From Rosenbergiella nectarea (lineage in GTDB: Bacteria; Pseudomonadota; Gammaproteobacteria; Enterobacterales; Enterobacteriaceae): a stretch of DNA of 64,000 bases. The notes under the pieces were generated by a model. The model saw nothing but the letters and a program-made list of their open reading frames with translations, ran no database searches and was not told where the DNA came from. Shown here one piece after another: positions 61,800-64,000 of the stretch. A program made the translations under genes and the position numbers. Location of the stretch: contig NZ_FOGC01000004.1 in the NCBI RefSeq assembly GCF_900111105.1, forward strand, positions 159,564 through 223,563, in the 5' to 3' direction. Position 1 is the first letter of the stretch, and each line of letters starts with the position of its first letter.

Positions 61800-61823
61800 A
61801 AACCAGCCTACGGCTGGTTTTTT
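61800..61823 (+). terminator. Terminator of the tRNA operon
   Basis: AACCAGCC-TAC-GGCTGGTT is followed by T residues directly after the second tRNA. Confidence 0.85.
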
Positions 61824-61956
61824 GCATTTCTGCTGTAGCCTATATTCTTCTCTACCTCGATCCGCCCGCTAATGACTGATAGTGATTTACACCGTCAGAC
61901 TATTCTTCAAATAGAGTTTATTAAATTTCATCTTTACTGTGCGAAAAGGAGTGTCT

Positions 61957-62844
61957 GTGAAATCGCCTGTTGCGTTGAAGGTCTCTCGGCAAGAAGCCAC
62001 GCTGATCCTTATTACCCTGTTATGGGGAGCGACATTTTTAATTGTTCATCATGCTATGCAAACTGCTAGCCCATTCTTTTTTGTCGGGGTCCGTTTTGCT
62101 GTCGCGGCGCTGTTGTTAGCGGCGGTATTTTGGCGAAGCCTGGCGGGCGTCACAACGAAAGACTTGCAAGCCGGGACATTAATCGGATTATGTATCGCGA
62201 TAGGTTACAGCTTCCAAACCTGGGGAATGCAGACCATCTCCAGCAGTCAATCAGCCTTTATGACGGCGATGTATGTCCCCTTAGTTCCCTTACTACAATG
62301 GGTTTTCCTTAAGCGGCCCCCAGGCCTTATGTCTTGGTGTGGCATTATCCTAGCCTTCGTAGGACTTTTGCTGTTGTCTGGTAATGCGGGGGAGAGTACT
62401 CAGGGGTTGGGCATCGGTGAGTATGTGACGTTAATCAGTACCTTAGCGATTGCGGGAGAAATTATTCTGATCAGTGGCTATGCAGGGCAGGTGGATACCA
62501 AACGGGTCACTATCATCCAGTTAGCCGCCGCCTCGTTGTTCTCGTTTTTATTTATGGTACCCGCCGGAGAAACGGTCGGTCATTTTCCGCCAACGGTAAT
62601 CCTTAGTGCGGCGGGGTTAGGCTTGATGAGTGCCATTATCCAATTGACCATGAACTGGGCACAACAGAGTATTTCGCCGACACGTGCGACGGTGATTTAT
62701 GCCGGTGAACCCGTTTGGGCCGGAATTGTCGGACGTATCGCTGGGGAGGTTTTACCGAGCTTAGCGTTACTGGGCGGGGTATTAATTGTGGCTGGGGTAT
62801 TGGTCAGCGAATTAAAAATTAAACGCCGAGCTAAACAACCTTGA
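61957..62844 (+). CDS. EamA/DMT-family transporter
   Basis: Inner-membrane exporter of the drug/metabolite transporter superfamily, 295 residues, with ten hydrophobic segments in two EamA repeats (first about residues 10-135, starting LITLLWGATFLIVHHAMQ; second about 150-285, ending with MNWAQQSISPTRATVIYAGE). Members export amino acids or other metabolites, but the substrate cannot be read from sequence. The GTG at 61957 has AAGGAG five bases upstream; an upstream GTG (61939) lies before that site. This gene is not beside serT in E. coli. Confidence 0.85.
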   Translation: MKSPVALKVSRQEATLILITLLWGATFLIVHHAMQTASPFFFVGVRFAVAALLLAAVFWRSLAGVTTKDLQAGTLIGLCIAIGYSFQTWGMQTISSSQSAFMTAMYVPLVPLLQWVFLKRPPGLMSWCGIILAFVGLLLLSGNAGESTQGLGIGEYVTLISTLAIAGEIILISGYAGQVDTKRVTIIQLAAASLFSFLFMVPAGETVGHFPPTVILSAAGLGLMSAIIQLTMNWAQQSISPTRATVIYAGEPVWAGIVGRIAGEVLPSLALLGGVLIVAGVLVSELKIKRRAKQP

Positions 62845-62852
62845 TGAAATAA

Positions 62853-62872
62853 GACGGGCAGTAAAGCCCGTC
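62853..62872. terminator. Hairpin between converging transporter genes
   Basis: GACGGGC-AGTAAA-GCCCGTC lies between the two stop codons, with only AT-rich flanks as termination signal. Confidence 0.55.
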
Positions 62873-62882
62873 ATATTATTCA

Positions 62883-64000
62883 CTACGACTGAATCGATTT
62901 ACGCTTAAAAAACCACCCCATGGCGAGAAGAATAAACCACACTGGTGTAACGCTCAGCGCTTGGCGTGTATCCGGCTGTAAGGTTAACAACACGATGATG
63001 AAAGCGAAGAACGCCAGCACCACCCAGCACATCACAACACCACCCGGCATCTTGAACGATGAGCGCTGATGCTTCTCTGGAAACTTTTTGCGGTAGGCAA
63101 GATAAGAGCAGAGAATAATTGACCAGACGAACATAAACAGAATTGCGGAAACAGTCGTGACTAACGTGAAAACAGTCATCACGTTCGGGATTAAATAGAT
63201 TAACGCTACGCCCAAAAATAGACATAAGCATGAAAACAGTAATCCATTCACGGGAACCGACCGTTTAGATAATTTCCCAAACATCGTTGATGCCACGCCC
63301 TGTTCTGACAAGCCGAATAGCATACGACTGGTTGAAAAAATACCACTGTTGGCGGAGGATGCTGCCGAGGTGAGTACCACAAAGTTAACAATCCCTGCGG
63401 CGGCGGGTAAACCAATTAACACGAACATTGCGACAAATGGACTGCGTGCGGGGTCAATCTCATTCCATGGGGTTACGGCCATGATGACACAGAGCGCTAA
63501 GACGTAAAACATAATGATGCGCAGCGGGATAGAGTTGATGGCCTTAGGTAAGACTTTTGCAGGGTTATGCGTTTCAGCTGCGGCTGTTCCTACCAGCTCG
63601 ATACCCACAAACGCGAAGACCGCAATTTGGAAACCGGCGAAGAAGCCAGAGAGGCCTTTAGGAAACATACCGCCGTGTGACCAGATATTATTGAGAGAAG
63701 CATAAGTGCCGTTAGGTAGCGCATAATGTGACGCGACCAGCACAATACCGACGACAATCAGACTGATAATGGCGATGATTTTAATGATCGCGAACCAGAA
63801 CTCCATCTCGCCGAACAATTTTACGGTAGCAATGTTAAGTATTAAGAAGGTTGCAACGCAGAGAATAGCACTTAACCACACCGAGAACTCTGGGAACCAA
63901 AATTGGAAGTAGGCACTGATGGCCACAATATCGGCCACTCCGGTAACTACCCAACAGAACCAGTAAGTCCATCCAGTAAAGTAGCCGGCCCAAGGACCCA
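62883..64000 (-). CDS. cycA: CycA-type D-serine/D-alanine/glycine permease, partial
   Basis: Amino-acid/polyamine/organocation superfamily proton symporter. The frame is open to the window edge, so about 95 N-terminal residues of a roughly 470-residue protein are outside. The visible part matches E. coli CycA closely: TYWFCWVVTGVADIVAI, FPKGLSGFFAGFQIAVFAFV, GIELVGTAAAETHNPAK, LTSAASSANSGIFSTSRML and TRQALSVTPVWF. It may be cycA itself, which in E. coli is elsewhere, or a paralogue; the family call is firm, the exact symbol less so. Confidence 0.82.
   Translation of the reverse strand, partial: GPWAGYFTGWTYWFCWVVTGVADIVAISAYFQFWFPEFSVWLSAILCVATFLILNIATVKLFGEMEFWFAIIKIIAIISLIVVGIVLVASHYALPNGTYASLNNIWSHGGMFPKGLSGFFAGFQIAVFAFVGIELVGTAAAETHNPAKVLPKAINSIPLRIIMFYVLALCVIMAVTPWNEIDPARSPFVAMFVLIGLPAAAGIVNFVVLTSAASSANSGIFSTSRMLFGLSEQGVASTMFGKLSKRSVPVNGLLFSCLCLFLGVALIYLIPNVMTVFTLVTTVSAILFMFVWSIILCSYLAYRKKFPEKHQRSSFKMPGGVVMCWVVLAFFAFIIVLLTLQPDTRQALSVTPVWFILLAMGWFFKRKSIQS

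Noticed and set aside
61564-61872. Open frames of 78-133 codons across the tRNA-Ser pair on both strands
   Set aside because: They read through two structural tRNA genes and owe their similarity to the duplication.
61564-64000. Genomic island inserted at tRNA-Ser
   Set aside because: The tRNA 3' end is not repeated as a truncated attachment site within the window, there is no integrase, and the flanking transporters look like ordinary chromosomal genes.

Overview
The window is a contiguous piece of an enterobacterial (Enterobacterales) chromosome with roughly balanced base composition. It carries about fifty protein genes, almost all in the order of the Escherichia coli 20-22 minute region: serS, ycaD, ycaO, serC-aroA, cmk-rpsA-ihfB, ycaI (comEC), msbA-lpxK-ycaR-kdsB, elyC, cmoM-mukFEB, ldtD-mepK-gloC, aspC, ompF, asnS, pncB, pepN, pyrD, zapC, ycbX, rlmL-uup-pqiABC, rmf, fabA, lonH, matP, ompA, sulA, sxy, yccS-yccF, helD, hspQ, rlmI, tusE, yccA, serT. 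Protein divergence and gene losses argue against Escherichia itself; an Erwiniaceae relative (Pantoea, Erwinia, Tatumella or Rosenbergiella type) is my inference, not something shown directly.

Layout. 1-8.4 kb: end of serS, a transporter, ycaO, the serine/aromatic operon, an orphan OppA-like binding protein and an unrecognised 63-residue protein. 8.4-17.4 kb: nucleotide kinase, ribosomal protein S1, IHF-beta, a ComEC-type channel, and lipid A/KDO genes. 17.4-28.9 kb: envelope biogenesis (elyC, ldtD, mepK), tRNA modification (cmoM), the MukBEF condensin and glyoxalase II. 28.9-40.1 kb: aspC, porin, asnS, pncB, pepN, pyrD, zapC, ycbX. 40.2-48.7 kb: rRNA methylation, Uup, the PqiABC lipid-transport system, ribosome hibernation factor and fabA. 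48.7-61.3 kb: LonH, MatP, OmpA, the SOS inhibitor SulA, the competence regulator Sxy, YccS/YccF, helicase IV, HspQ, RlmI, TusE, YccA. 61.5-64 kb: two identical tandem tRNA-Ser(UGA) genes, an EamA-type exporter and a CycA-type amino-acid permease cut by the window edge.

Functional themes: envelope building (msbA, lpxK, kdsB, elyC, ldtD, mepK, pqiABC, ompA, ompF), chromosome organisation and division (mukFEB, matP, zapC, sulA, ihfB), and translation (serS, asnS, rpsA, rmf, rlmL, rlmI, cmoM, tusE, tRNA-Ser). Compared with the E. coli order, dms/pfl/foc, ycaP, ycaL, ycaQ, ycbJ, ssu/elf and mgsA-yccT-yccU are absent from their usual places. I see no insertion sequence, prophage, CRISPR array or toxin-antitoxin pair, and no clear new multi-gene system. 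The most rewarding leads are regulatory or small: the pyrD leader, a palindrome on the cmk -10 box, G-tracts in ycaI, the orphan binding protein behind a terminator, the altered SulA tail and the unrecognised small protein.
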